Part shown: positions 51,006 through 59,419 of the stretch, in pieces
Layout: each line of letters starts with the position of its first letter
How positions within the stretch are numbered: position 1 is the first letter of the stretch
DNA from: Paenibacillus qinlingensis
GTDB lineage: Bacteria > Bacillota > Bacilli > Paenibacillales > NBRC-103111
Direction of reading: 5' to 3'
DNA: 64,000 nt
Assembly: GCF_013204845.1 (NCBI RefSeq)
Contig: NZ_JABMKY010000014.1
Coordinates: 152,145-216,144, forward strand
Notes under the pieces: generated by a model
Databases searched by the model: none
What the model was told of the DNA's origin: nothing
The model's input: the letters and a program-made list of their open reading frames with translations, nothing else
Program-made: the position numbers and the translations under genes

Positions 51006-51775
51006 TTCGACAGGCCACCCTTATTATTTTGAGATCCAGGCTTTTTTTGTGAACCAGGAGCACCATAGATGAAATAAGACTGAACGATTGTGAAAATGTT
51101 ACCGTAAATCCAGTATAGCGGAAGTGCCGATGCAAAATTCATGGACATAACGAAAATCATGACCGGGAAAATGTACATTAAACTTTTCATTTGTTGATTC
51201 ATTTGGGAAGACATGAACATTTGTTGAATGAACGTCGTAGCCGCGGCAATCAACGGTAAGATGTATAAGTGATCCGGTTTACCAAGATTCAACCATAAGA
51301 ACGTGTGCTCATGAATCTCTTGATTACGCATAATCGCTTGGTAAAGAGCAATTAGAATTGGCATTTGCACGATGATTGGAAAACAACCTGCTAACGGATT
51401 AACACCATTTTGTTGAAATAGTTTCATCGTTTCTTCTTGTTGCTTTTTCGCATCATCTTTATATTTCTCTTTAAGCTTCTTCATTTCAGGCTGCAGATCC
51501 TGCATCCGTTTAGAGCTTTTGTATTGCTTAAGCGTAAGCGGCAAAATAATCAATCGAATAATCAATGTAACAACCAAGATGGATAATCCATATTGACCCC
51601 AAAGATGATCGGCGAACCAGTCAAGCGTTTGTGAAAGCGGGTACGTAAAGTACTTAGTAAAAAAATTAGCCGTGTTCAGGTCAATTGGCGCAGATGCTGC
51701 ATTTGACGGGCTACATCCGGACAAAAGTAAAATCACCGAAGACAGTGCTACTAGCATATAAATTCGACGAGTCAA
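51002..51775 (-). CDS. yidC: Membrane protein insertase YidC (SpoIIIJ type)
   Basis: 257-residue lipoprotein insertase with the lipobox LLSGC near residue 21, then five membrane segments. The conserved Arg-containing groove helix is in LSILVVTLIIRLIILPLTLK, and the block NPLAGCFPIIVQMPILIALY follows. Coupled to jag. It inserts membrane proteins and is needed in sporulation in Bacillus. Confidence 0.96.
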   Translation of the reverse strand: MTRRIYMLVALSSVILLLSGCSPSNAASAPIDLNTANFFTKYFTYPLSQTLDWFADHLWGQYGLSILVVTLIIRLIILPLTLKQYKSSKRMQDLQPEMKKLKEKYKDDAKKQQEETMKLFQQNGVNPLAGCFPIIVQMPILIALYQAIMRNQEIHEHTFLWLNLGKPDHLYILPLIAAATTFIQQMFMSSQMNQQMKSLMYIFPVMIFVMSMNFASALPLYWIYGNIFTIVQSYFIYGAPGSQKKPGSQNNKGGLSK

Positions 51776-51846
51776 AATGAGATCCTCCTAAATGTCTTTT
51801 CCAAGATAAACTATAACACATCTTCAGTCCGCAAGGAAATATTGCG

Positions 51847-52212
51847 TCACTTTTTTGTGGCGTCATTTTTTTTATATAAAGAAGCTTTACGAATGACATG
51901 CCAGATGCTCTTCTCCATGTCTGCGTAAGCCATATCAACAACCGGTTTTCTAGCCAGCAGAATGTAGTCATATTGAGGCGTCATATTTTCTTTTTTCAAC
52001 CGAATAATTTCTTTCATCATTCGTCTTAATCGATTACGTACAACCGCATTGCCAATTTTCTTGGAAACAGAAACACCAAAACGAAAAACTTCTGCTTTGG
52101 GCTGCGGCAAATAATATAGAACGAATTGTTGATTGGCCATCGATTTCCCATAGCGATACACCTTACTAAAGTCTTCCCTTTTTGCTAACCGATATTGTTT
52201 CTCCACAGCCAT
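51847..52212 (-). CDS. rnpA: Ribonuclease P protein component
   Basis: 121 residues; assists the RNase P RNA in tRNA 5' processing. It has VEKQYRLAKREDFSKVYRYG and the RNR box AVVRNRLRRMMKEIIR. The ATG at 52212 has GGAG 5 nt upstream. It follows rpmH on the same strand, the standard order. Confidence 0.96.
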   Translation of the reverse strand: MAVEKQYRLAKREDFSKVYRYGKSMANQQFVLYYLPQPKAEVFRFGVSVSKKIGNAVVRNRLRRMMKEIIRLKKENMTPQYDYILLARKPVVDMAYADMEKSIWHVIRKASLYKKNDATKK

Positions 52213-52311
52213 GTACACTCCAGACAGATCACATTCATTAGTTGAAAGAACACTACATATCTAATCTAGTTTTAACAAAACCAGTTCAATGTAAACCGTG
52301 CAGCAAAATGC

Positions 52312-52339
52312 AAAAAAAAAAGCCCCTTTCGGAGCCTCT
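52312..52339 (-). terminator. Terminator after rpmH
   Basis: The minus-strand AGGCTCC/GGGGCTT stem with a GAAA loop is followed by T9. It reduces transcription from rpmH into rnpA. Confidence 0.8.
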
Positions 52340-52341
52340 TC

Positions 52342-52476
52342 TTACGCGCTAAGAACTTTTCTTCCTTTAAGACGACGAGCTTGTAGAACTTTACGACCGT
52401 TCTTCGTGCTCATTCTTTTACGGAAACCATGGTTCTTCTTACGCTTTCTCGTATTCGGGTTAAATGTTGGACCCAT
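52342..52476 (-). CDS. rpmH: 50S ribosomal protein L34
   Basis: 44-residue, very basic protein of the large subunit. It starts MGPTFNPNTRKRKKNHGFRK and includes RMSTKNGRKVLQARRLKGRK, typical L34. GGGAGGTG precedes the ATG. It is the first gene left of oriC and diverges from dnaA. Confidence 0.98.
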   Translation of the reverse strand: MGPTFNPNTRKRKKNHGFRKRMSTKNGRKVLQARRLKGRKVLSA

Positions 52477-52599
52477 CTATAGCACCTCCCTACCTGGCTG
52501 AGGATATCCATCCTACAAAATTTCTACTACTCATTAAATCATTTTCACAGAAGAAAGTCAACCTACCCAAGTGTGCAGTATTTGGATCGCAGATTTCCT

Positions 52600-53045
52600 C
52601 GCTACCGACAAAAAGAACAACCTGTGCATAAAGTTTTGACGAGAAAGAACAAACTTTGTCGAAAATCAACAGAATATCAACAATATCTTGTGTTGTGAAC
52701 AATTTCTACCCACAAGTTGTTGTTATTGTGGATAATGCGAAACAATCCGTTGATTAACAAGGTATCTTTTGTTAAGATAGTAATGTTTCTGCTGTGGATA
52801 TACACCACTAATCCTCCAAGTTATCAACAACCTGTGGATAACAATGTGCACAAACTTCCCTCTACAAGAATAAGTCATTTCTGCGGATCCTTAGTTATGT
52901 GGATAAAACCGACAAAAGTCATCCTTTTTTGACCCCACCAGACACTAGATTCTTTTGGACGATATTTGGGCACACTAAATGCTAACTACTATTCTTCGAG
53001 ATTCCTACGTGAGTTGTTTGTTTTCACGTTTTATCCATAAATCAT
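52600..53045. other. oriC, upstream DnaA-box cluster
   Basis: Between rpmH and dnaA. DnaA boxes: TGTGGATAA at 52727, 52833 and 52898 (exact), plus one-mismatch forms at 52623 (TGTGCATAA), 52793 (TGTGGATAT), 52821 (TTATCAACA) and 53031 (TTATCCATA). This corresponds to the incA/incB part of the Bacillus origin and also allows dnaA autoregulation. The surrounding DNA is AT-rich. Confidence 0.92.
52750..52778 (+). promoter_or_regulatory. Probable dnaA promoter
   Basis: TTGATT, 17-nt spacer, TAAGAT on the plus strand, between DnaA boxes at 52727 and 52793. The leader to the dnaA start would be about 310 nt. Confidence 0.5.
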
Positions 53046-53100
53046 AACCATCTTTCCCCTGGCCTATGCCACATGTTTGATTCAAAAGGAGTGAAGTACT

Positions 53101-54468
53101 GTGGAAGGCCATTCTACGGACCTTTGGCAACAAATTTTAACGATTATTCAAACAAAGCTTAGCAAACCAAGTTTCGATACTTGGCTCAAATCAACGAAGG
53201 CAACTGTATTCAATGATTCAACAGTCATTATTTGCGCACCTAATAATTTTGCGCAGGAGTGGCTAGAGAGTAGATACACGAAGCTAATCGAAGGAACGAT
53301 CTATGATTTTACGGGAAAGCATGTATCCGTTAAATTCATCATCGAAACCGAAGATCAGAAGTCGCAATCGATGCAAGCCATTCAACCGGTTGTCATTCCT
53401 CCCAAAGGTCCAGCCATTGTAGCTGGTGAAGAAAACTTTACAAGTATGATGAACGCTAGGTACACATTTGATACCTTCGTCATCGGTTCTGGCAACCGTT
53501 TTGCTCACGCAGCTTCCCTTGCAGTAGCTGAAGCGCCGGCCAAAGCGTATAATCCCCTCTTTTTATATGGGGGTGTTGGACTAGGTAAAACTCATCTCAT
53601 GCATGCGATCGGACATTATGTACTTGAACATAACCCTGGCTCTCGGGTTCTATATATATCCTCCGAAAAGTTTACAAATGAATTTATCAATGCAGTCCGT
53701 GATAACCGCGGCGAAGGCTTTCGTAACAAGTATCGAACCATAGATGTACTGCTTATCGATGATATTCAATTCCTTGCGGGGAAAGAAGGAACGCAGGAAG
53801 AGTTTTTCCACACATTTAACGCGCTTCATGAGGAAGGAAAACAAATTATTATCTCAAGTGACCGTCCACCCAAAGAGATTCCAACCCTGGAAGATCGGTT
53901 ACGTTCACGATTTGAATGGGGACTTATTACAGATATTCAACCGCCAGATCTAGAAACACGTATCGCCATTTTACGCAAAAAGGCTAAAGCCGAGAATCTA
54001 GAGATTCCGAATGAAGCTATGATCTATATCGCGAACCAAATTGATACGAATATCCGAGAACTCGAGGGCGCATTAATACGTGTTGTAGCGTACTCGTCCC
54101 TAATTAATCAAGATATAAGCGTTCATTTAACGGCTGAAGCATTGAAGGATATCATCCCATCGAACCGACCAAGAGTCATTACGATACAGGATATTCAAGC
54201 GCGAGTTGGAGAATTCTATGGTTTAAAGCTCGAGGATTTCAAAGCGCGTAAACGAACAAAAGCCGTGGCTTTCCCAAGGCAAGTAGCCATGTACCTTGCA
54301 CGGGAGCTCACAGACTTCTCTTTGCCGAAAATCGGAGATAATTTTGGGGGTCGCGATCATACGACCGTTATACATGCGCATGAGAAAATTGTACAGCAGC
54401 TCAAAGTGGATCAAGAATTATATAAGATTGTCCATAACTTAACGGAACGCATCAAAAACCCCTCTTAA
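53101..54468 (+). CDS. dnaA: Chromosomal replication initiator DnaA
   Basis: 455 residues from a GTG with AAGGAG about 9 nt upstream. Domain I is at 1-80, a short domain II linker follows, then AAA+ domain III with Walker A GGVGLGKTHLM and Walker B LLIDDIQF, and domain IV with the DnaA signature GGRDHTTVIHAHEKI. It opens oriC. DnaA boxes lie on both sides of the gene. Confidence 0.98.
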   Translation: MEGHSTDLWQQILTIIQTKLSKPSFDTWLKSTKATVFNDSTVIICAPNNFAQEWLESRYTKLIEGTIYDFTGKHVSVKFIIETEDQKSQSMQAIQPVVIPPKGPAIVAGEENFTSMMNARYTFDTFVIGSGNRFAHAASLAVAEAPAKAYNPLFLYGGVGLGKTHLMHAIGHYVLEHNPGSRVLYISSEKFTNEFINAVRDNRGEGFRNKYRTIDVLLIDDIQFLAGKEGTQEEFFHTFNALHEEGKQIIISSDRPPKEIPTLEDRLRSRFEWGLITDIQPPDLETRIAILRKKAKAENLEIPNEAMIYIANQIDTNIRELEGALIRVVAYSSLINQDISVHLTAEALKDIIPSNRPRVITIQDIQARVGEFYGLKLEDFKARKRTKAVAFPRQVAMYLARELTDFSLPKIGDNFGGRDHTTVIHAHEKIVQQLKVDQELYKIVHNLTERIKNPS

Positions 54469-54480
54469 TAACATCACATT

Positions 54481-54648
54481 TTTCATAAGCCTATGCACAA
54501 TCTATTCACATGTGGATAGGCTTGCTCTATCTCAGGTTCATCCACATATCCACATATCCAGAGCCCCTACTGCTATTACTAATAAAGAATGTTATTATAT
54601 AATGATTATGCTAACGCGTCGTAAAAAAAGAACTGCAGGAGTGAAGTC
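54481..54648. other. oriC, downstream box cluster and unwinding element
   Basis: Between dnaA and dnaN. DnaA-like boxes occur at 54511 (TGTGGATAG), 54538 (TCATCCACA) and 54546 (ATATCCACA). After a short GC-rich step comes an in-phase triplet run CTA CTG CTA TTA CTA ATA (54567-54584), the form of the DnaA-trio, and then AT-rich DNA to about 54615. This is the expected site of initial strand opening. Confidence 0.85.
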
Positions 54649-55791
54649 ATGAAATTAACTATCCTAAAAGACCATTTAATCGAATCCATTGGTCACGTTT
54701 CCAAAGCCATATCCTCTCGAACAACGATACCCATTCTTACAGGGATCAAAATAGATGCAACCTTAAGCGGTGTTACGCTAACGGCTAGTGATACCGACAT
54801 TTCTATTCAGAGCTTTACAGCAAGTGAAAACAGCACAATTAAAATTATTGAACTTATTCAAGCAGGGAGTGTTGTACTTCCCGCTAAATTTTTCGTTGAA
54901 ATTATTCGTAAGCTGCCAGCACAATTAATCGAAATTGAAGTTAAAGCCAACTTTCAAACGATTATTCGTTCCGGTTCTTCTGAAATTCAAATCATGGGCT
55001 TAGATCCAGATGAGTATCCGCTGCTTCCAGAAATCGAAGAAAGCAAAATGCTTCGTCTACCAAGTGATTTGCTTAAAACCATGATTAAACAAACGTCTTA
55101 TGCTGTATCCACCAATGAATCAACACCTATTCTTACAGGAGTTCTTTGGAACATTTCAGGTGATAAGTTGAAATTTATCGCATGTGATCGTCATCGCCTG
55201 GCAAGCAGAGAAGTCACTGTTGATAACGAACAAGCACAAAACCTGCCTAATATCGTTATTTCAGGACGTACACTGAATGAGTTAAGCAAAATTTTGCCTG
55301 ATCAAAACACCCTTATAGATATAGTTATTGCGGACAATCAAGTTTTATTCAAAATTCAAAACATTTTATTTTATTCGCGTATTTTGGATGGCACATATCC
55401 TGATACGTCTAAGCTCATTCCCCAATCCTTTCAAACGGAAATGGTTGTTCCAACGAAAGAATTGGCAGAAGCGATTGATCGTGCCTACCTTCTCTCCAAA
55501 GAAGACAAAACGAATATTGTTAAAATGATGATGCTTGAGGACAAAACCATTGAAATCTCATCCAGCTCCTCCGAGCTAGGTAAAGTAACCGAACAAATTG
55601 CCCTGCAGCATATTGTTGGTGATTTACTGAAGATTTCGTTTAACTCCAAATATATGTTGGATGCGCTCAAAGTACTCGATTCCGAGTTTATTCAAATTGG
55701 ATTTACAGGAGCTATGCAGCCCATTATCATGAAACCACAAGATTCCACAAATATTCTTCAGCTGATTTTGCCGTACCGAACAACGAATTAA
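54649..55791 (+). CDS. dnaN: DNA polymerase III sliding clamp (beta subunit)
   Basis: 380-residue clamp with three repeated domains; starts MKLTILKDHLIESIGHVSKA and contains VDNEQAQNLPNIVISGRTL and the C-terminal block LDSEFIQIGFTGAMQPIIMK, ending in LPYRTTN. GCAGGAG precedes the ATG. Second gene after the origin. Confidence 0.98.
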   Translation: MKLTILKDHLIESIGHVSKAISSRTTIPILTGIKIDATLSGVTLTASDTDISIQSFTASENSTIKIIELIQAGSVVLPAKFFVEIIRKLPAQLIEIEVKANFQTIIRSGSSEIQIMGLDPDEYPLLPEIEESKMLRLPSDLLKTMIKQTSYAVSTNESTPILTGVLWNISGDKLKFIACDRHRLASREVTVDNEQAQNLPNIVISGRTLNELSKILPDQNTLIDIVIADNQVLFKIQNILFYSRILDGTYPDTSKLIPQSFQTEMVVPTKELAEAIDRAYLLSKEDKTNIVKMMMLEDKTIEISSSSSELGKVTEQIALQHIVGDLLKISFNSKYMLDALKVLDSEFIQIGFTGAMQPIIMKPQDSTNILQLILPYRTTN

Positions 55792-55803
55792 GGAGTGCGT
55801 AAC

Positions 55804-56019
55804 ATGAAACAAATAGTTATCAACACTGCATATATTACACTTGGGCAGTTTTTGAAGTTATCGGACTGTATATCCACAGGTGGACAAGCTAAATTTTTTG
55901 TTGTGGAAACCAAAATCGAAGTGAACGGGCAAGCTGAAAATCGCAGAGGTCGGAAACTTGTGCCACAGGATATCGTCAAGGTAGAAGGTTTTGGACAATT
56001 CGAGGTCATAAGCTCCTGA
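55804..56019 (+). CDS. yaaA: S4-domain RNA-binding protein YaaA
   Basis: 71-residue protein with an S4-like RNA-binding fold: ITLGQFLKLSDCISTGGQAK, then VNGQAENRRGRKL and IVKVEGFGQFEV. The ATG at 55804 has AAGGAG about 8 nt upstream. Conserved between dnaN and recF; linked to ribosome assembly in Bacillus. Confidence 0.92.
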   Translation: MKQIVINTAYITLGQFLKLSDCISTGGQAKFFVVETKIEVNGQAENRRGRKLVPQDIVKVEGFGQFEVISS

Positions 56020-56046
56020 TCGGAATAACCAGGGGGATGATCGGCC

Positions 56047-57165
56047 ATGTTTCTGAATAAACTCGTACTCAGTCATTATAGAAATTACGATCATGTTGAA
56101 TTAACAACATCGAATAACGTGAATATTTTCGTTGGACCCAATGCGCAAGGTAAAACGAATTTGCTGGAATCCATCTATGTGATGGCCATGACCAAATCGC
56201 ATCGTACTCACCAGGACAAAGAACTAATTGGCTGGAACGGTGAGCAAACGCTGCTGCATGCAGAGATTCAGAAATTGTACGGCAACTGTAAACTGGATCT
56301 CTCCATCTCTTCCAAGGGGAAAAAAGCGAAAATTAATGGTCTTGAGCAGAAAAAGCTCAGTAATTTTATTGGTGCACTGAACGTTGTCATGTTTGCGCCG
56401 GAGGATTTAGAGATCGTCAAAGGGACGCCTGGCATAAGACGACGTTTTCTTGATATGGAAATCGGTCAAGTACAGCCTTCCTATATTCACGACTTGTCTC
56501 AATATCAGAAAATACTGGTGCAGCGGAATAATTATTTAAAGCAGAATTACCCCGGAAAAAGCACTCCTGACGCCATGTTGGACATCTGGAATGAACAATT
56601 AGCACAGTATGGTGTTAAAATTATGAAAAAGCGTCAAAACTTCATAAAGAAGCTTCAAAAATGGGCGGAGAATATCCACAGAGGGATAACGAACGACAGT
56701 GAATCATTAGTGATTCGCTACTCCCCTTCTTTTGACATGGAGCCATTTGAAGATGAATCTGTTTTATTAAACCAATTTATGATAAAGTTATCTTTGGTGA
56801 AAGATCAGGAATTCCGAAGAGGCGTAACTTTAGTGGGCCCTCATCGTGACGATCTTCTCTTTTACATAAATGACAAAGAAGTCCAAACGTACGGTTCCCA
56901 AGGTCAGCAGCGTACAACTGCGCTATCACTCAAGCTAGCAGAAATTGAGCTCATTCACGAGGAAGTTGGTGAGTATCCTCTGCTACTGCTAGATGATGTC
57001 CTATCGGAACTGGATGAATATAGACAGACACAGTTAATTCGCACGTTTCAGCAGAAAGTCCAAACGTTTATTACGACAACAGGTCTAGAGAGTGTTCATT
57101 TGGACCAACTGGATCATGCTTCCGTGTTTCATGTTTTGAAAGGAAATGTAAGCGGCAGGAGCTGA
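56047..57165 (+). CDS. recF: DNA replication and repair protein RecF
   Basis: SMC-like ATPase (372 residues) of the gap-repair pathway. Walker A is GPNAQGKTNLLES, the signature motif lies in TYGSQGQQRTTALSLKLAE and Walker B is LLLLDDVLSELD. GGGGG precedes the ATG. Normal length and position. Confidence 0.97.
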   Translation: MFLNKLVLSHYRNYDHVELTTSNNVNIFVGPNAQGKTNLLESIYVMAMTKSHRTHQDKELIGWNGEQTLLHAEIQKLYGNCKLDLSISSKGKKAKINGLEQKKLSNFIGALNVVMFAPEDLEIVKGTPGIRRRFLDMEIGQVQPSYIHDLSQYQKILVQRNNYLKQNYPGKSTPDAMLDIWNEQLAQYGVKIMKKRQNFIKKLQKWAENIHRGITNDSESLVIRYSPSFDMEPFEDESVLLNQFMIKLSLVKDQEFRRGVTLVGPHRDDLLFYINDKEVQTYGSQGQQRTTALSLKLAEIELIHEEVGEYPLLLLDDVLSELDEYRQTQLIRTFQQKVQTFITTTGLESVHLDQLDHASVFHVLKGNVSGRS

Positions 57166-57170
57166 GAAGC

Positions 57171-57419
57171 ATGTTTATTCATTTGGGTGGAGAGAAAATC
57201 ATTAGAGCATCTGAATTGATTGCTATATTTGATATTTCGATTGAGAAGTCATCCAAAATATCAAAGCAGTTCATTCAACAAGCATTAAAGGATAAAAGAA
57301 CGGAGCAAATTGGTGAGGAAGATTGCAAATCGCTAGTCGTTACCAAAAGTAAAGTCTACTATTCCCCCATTTCCTCGACCACGCTCAAGAAAAGAGCCAA
57401 TCAGTTATTGACGAATTAA
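57171..57419 (+). CDS. remB: Extracellular matrix regulator RemB
   Basis: 82 residues of the RemB/YaaB family: MFIHLGGEKIIRASELIAIF, then VTKSKVYYSPISSTTLKKRA. In B. subtilis it promotes matrix gene expression. It starts 5 nt after recF and is co-transcribed with it. Confidence 0.92.
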   Translation: MFIHLGGEKIIRASELIAIFDISIEKSSKISKQFIQQALKDKRTEQIGEEDCKSLVVTKSKVYYSPISSTTLKKRANQLLTN

Positions 57420-57454
57420 CTTCTTTTAATATAAAAAAGCAGGTGAAGAGTAGC

Positions 57455-59371
57455 ATGTCTGTGAATCAAAATGCGTACGATGACAGTCAGATTCAGGTTT
57501 TGGAAGGTTTAGAAGCCGTTCGCAAAAGACCGGGTATGTATATTGGTTCAACCAGTGCCCGAGGACTTCATCATCTCGTTTGGGAAGTTGTAGATAATAG
57601 TATTGACGAAGCTTTGGCCGGATTTTGTACAAAAATTGATGTTATAGTCCATAAAAATAACAGCGTTACCGTTATTGATAACGGACGTGGGATTCCTGTC
57701 GGAGAAAATGCGAAACTGAAAAGACCAACGCTTGAAGTTGTACTTACGGTGCTTCATGCAGGGGGGAAATTCGGTGGAGATGATTCCGGTTATAAGGTAT
57801 CTGGTGGACTACACGGTGTAGGTATTTCCGTAGTTAATGCACTGTCCGAGTTACTGACAGTTCAAGTTAAACGTGAAGGCAAAATTCATGAGCAAGAATA
57901 CCGCCGCGGTGCGCCCCAGTATGACGTAAAGGTGATCGGTGAAACGGAAGAAACAGGTACGGTAGTCACGTTCCAACCAGATCCGGAAATTTTCAAAGAA
58001 ACAACAGAATACGATTTCGATACGCTGCAATCCAGAATTCGTGAGCTTGCTTTCTTGAATAAAGGCATTGAGATTAATTTAATTGATGAACGTACGGATA
58101 CAGTAGCAACGCATATGTACGAAGGTGGTATTGTGTCCTTTGTGCAGCATTTAAATCGCAATCGTGAAGTCGTCAATGAAGTCCCGATCTATGTTGAAGG
58201 TGCTAAAGACAATATTTCGATTGAGATTGCGCTACAATACAACGATAGCTATACCGAGAATATTTACTCTTTTGCTAATAATATCAACACACACGAGGGT
58301 GGAACGCACGAATCAGGCTTCAAAAGTGCATTGACGCGGATCCTGAATGACTACGCCCGTAAAAATAATTCGATCAAAGAAAGCGACTCGAATCTTTCTG
58401 GGGATGACGTGCGCGAGGGTCTTGCTGCGATTATTTCCGTGAAAATTCCAGAGCCACAGTTCGAGGGTCAAACCAAGACAAAGCTTGGTAACAGCGAAGT
58501 TCGTGGTATTGTGGAATCGCTTTTCGCAGAGAAACTACAAGAGTTCCTTGAAGAGAATCCTGCTGTAGCTCGGAAAATCCTTGAAAAAGGGATTCAAGCT
58601 GCTAGAGCAAGAGAAGCTGCGCGTAAAGCTAGAGAACTGACTCGCCGCAAAAGTGCGCTTGAAGTCAGTGCCCTGCCAGGTAAACTAGCAGATTGCTCTT
58701 CCAAAGATGCTTCAATCAGTGAGATTTACATTGTAGAAGGTGACTCTGCAGGTGGTTCAGCTAAGCAAGGTCGTGACCGACACTTCCAAGCGATTCTGCC
58801 TCTGCGTGGTAAAATTTTGAATGTAGAAAAGGCTCGTTTGGATCGTATTTTATCCAATACGGAAATTCGTGCGATGATTACGGCTTTCGGCACAGGGATC
58901 AGTGATGATTTCGATATTGCCAAAGCACGTTATCACAAAATTATCCTCATGACGGATGCCGATGTGGATGGTGCGCATATTCGTACATTGCTGCTTACCT
59001 TCCTATACCGCTATATGAAAAAACTAATTGAGACTGGCTATGTGTATATTGCACAACCACCACTCTTTAAGCTTGAGCGTAATAAAACAATTCGCTATGC
59101 GTATAACGAAAAGCAACGTGAAGTCATTATGCAAGAGTTTGGTGAAGGCGTGAAAGTCAATGTCCAACGGTATAAAGGACTTGGTGAGATGAATCCGGGG
59201 CAGCTGTGGGAAACGACCATGGATCCGGAAAGCCGTACACTTCTGCAAGTGACGATCGAAGATGCTATAGAAGCAGATACACTCTTTGATTCATTGATGG
59301 GCGATAATGTAGAGCCGAGACGTGATTTTATCGAGGAACATGCGAAATACGTGAAAAATTTAGATATCTAA
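57455..59371 (+). CDS. gyrB: DNA gyrase subunit B
   Basis: 638 residues. The GHKL ATPase shows VLEGLEAVRKRPGMYIGS, EVVDNSIDEAL and the ATP lid DSGYKVSGGLHGVGISVVNA. The Toprim domain has IVEGDSAGGSAKQGRDR and LMTDADVDGAHIRTLLL. The ATG at 57455 has AGGTG 9 nt upstream; a GTG 12 nt earlier is too close to it. Confidence 0.98.
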   Translation: MSVNQNAYDDSQIQVLEGLEAVRKRPGMYIGSTSARGLHHLVWEVVDNSIDEALAGFCTKIDVIVHKNNSVTVIDNGRGIPVGENAKLKRPTLEVVLTVLHAGGKFGGDDSGYKVSGGLHGVGISVVNALSELLTVQVKREGKIHEQEYRRGAPQYDVKVIGETEETGTVVTFQPDPEIFKETTEYDFDTLQSRIRELAFLNKGIEINLIDERTDTVATHMYEGGIVSFVQHLNRNREVVNEVPIYVEGAKDNISIEIALQYNDSYTENIYSFANNINTHEGGTHESGFKSALTRILNDYARKNNSIKESDSNLSGDDVREGLAAIISVKIPEPQFEGQTKTKLGNSEVRGIVESLFAEKLQEFLEENPAVARKILEKGIQAARAREAARKARELTRRKSALEVSALPGKLADCSSKDASISEIYIVEGDSAGGSAKQGRDRHFQAILPLRGKILNVEKARLDRILSNTEIRAMITAFGTGISDDFDIAKARYHKIILMTDADVDGAHIRTLLLTFLYRYMKKLIETGYVYIAQPPLFKLERNKTIRYAYNEKQREVIMQEFGEGVKVNVQRYKGLGEMNPGQLWETTMDPESRTLLQVTIEDAIEADTLFDSLMGDNVEPRRDFIEEHAKYVKNLDI

Positions 59372-59419
59372 CGTCGTCCGAGACGTTGCAAACGATGTAA
59401 GCTTTCAGGAGGAACATTC

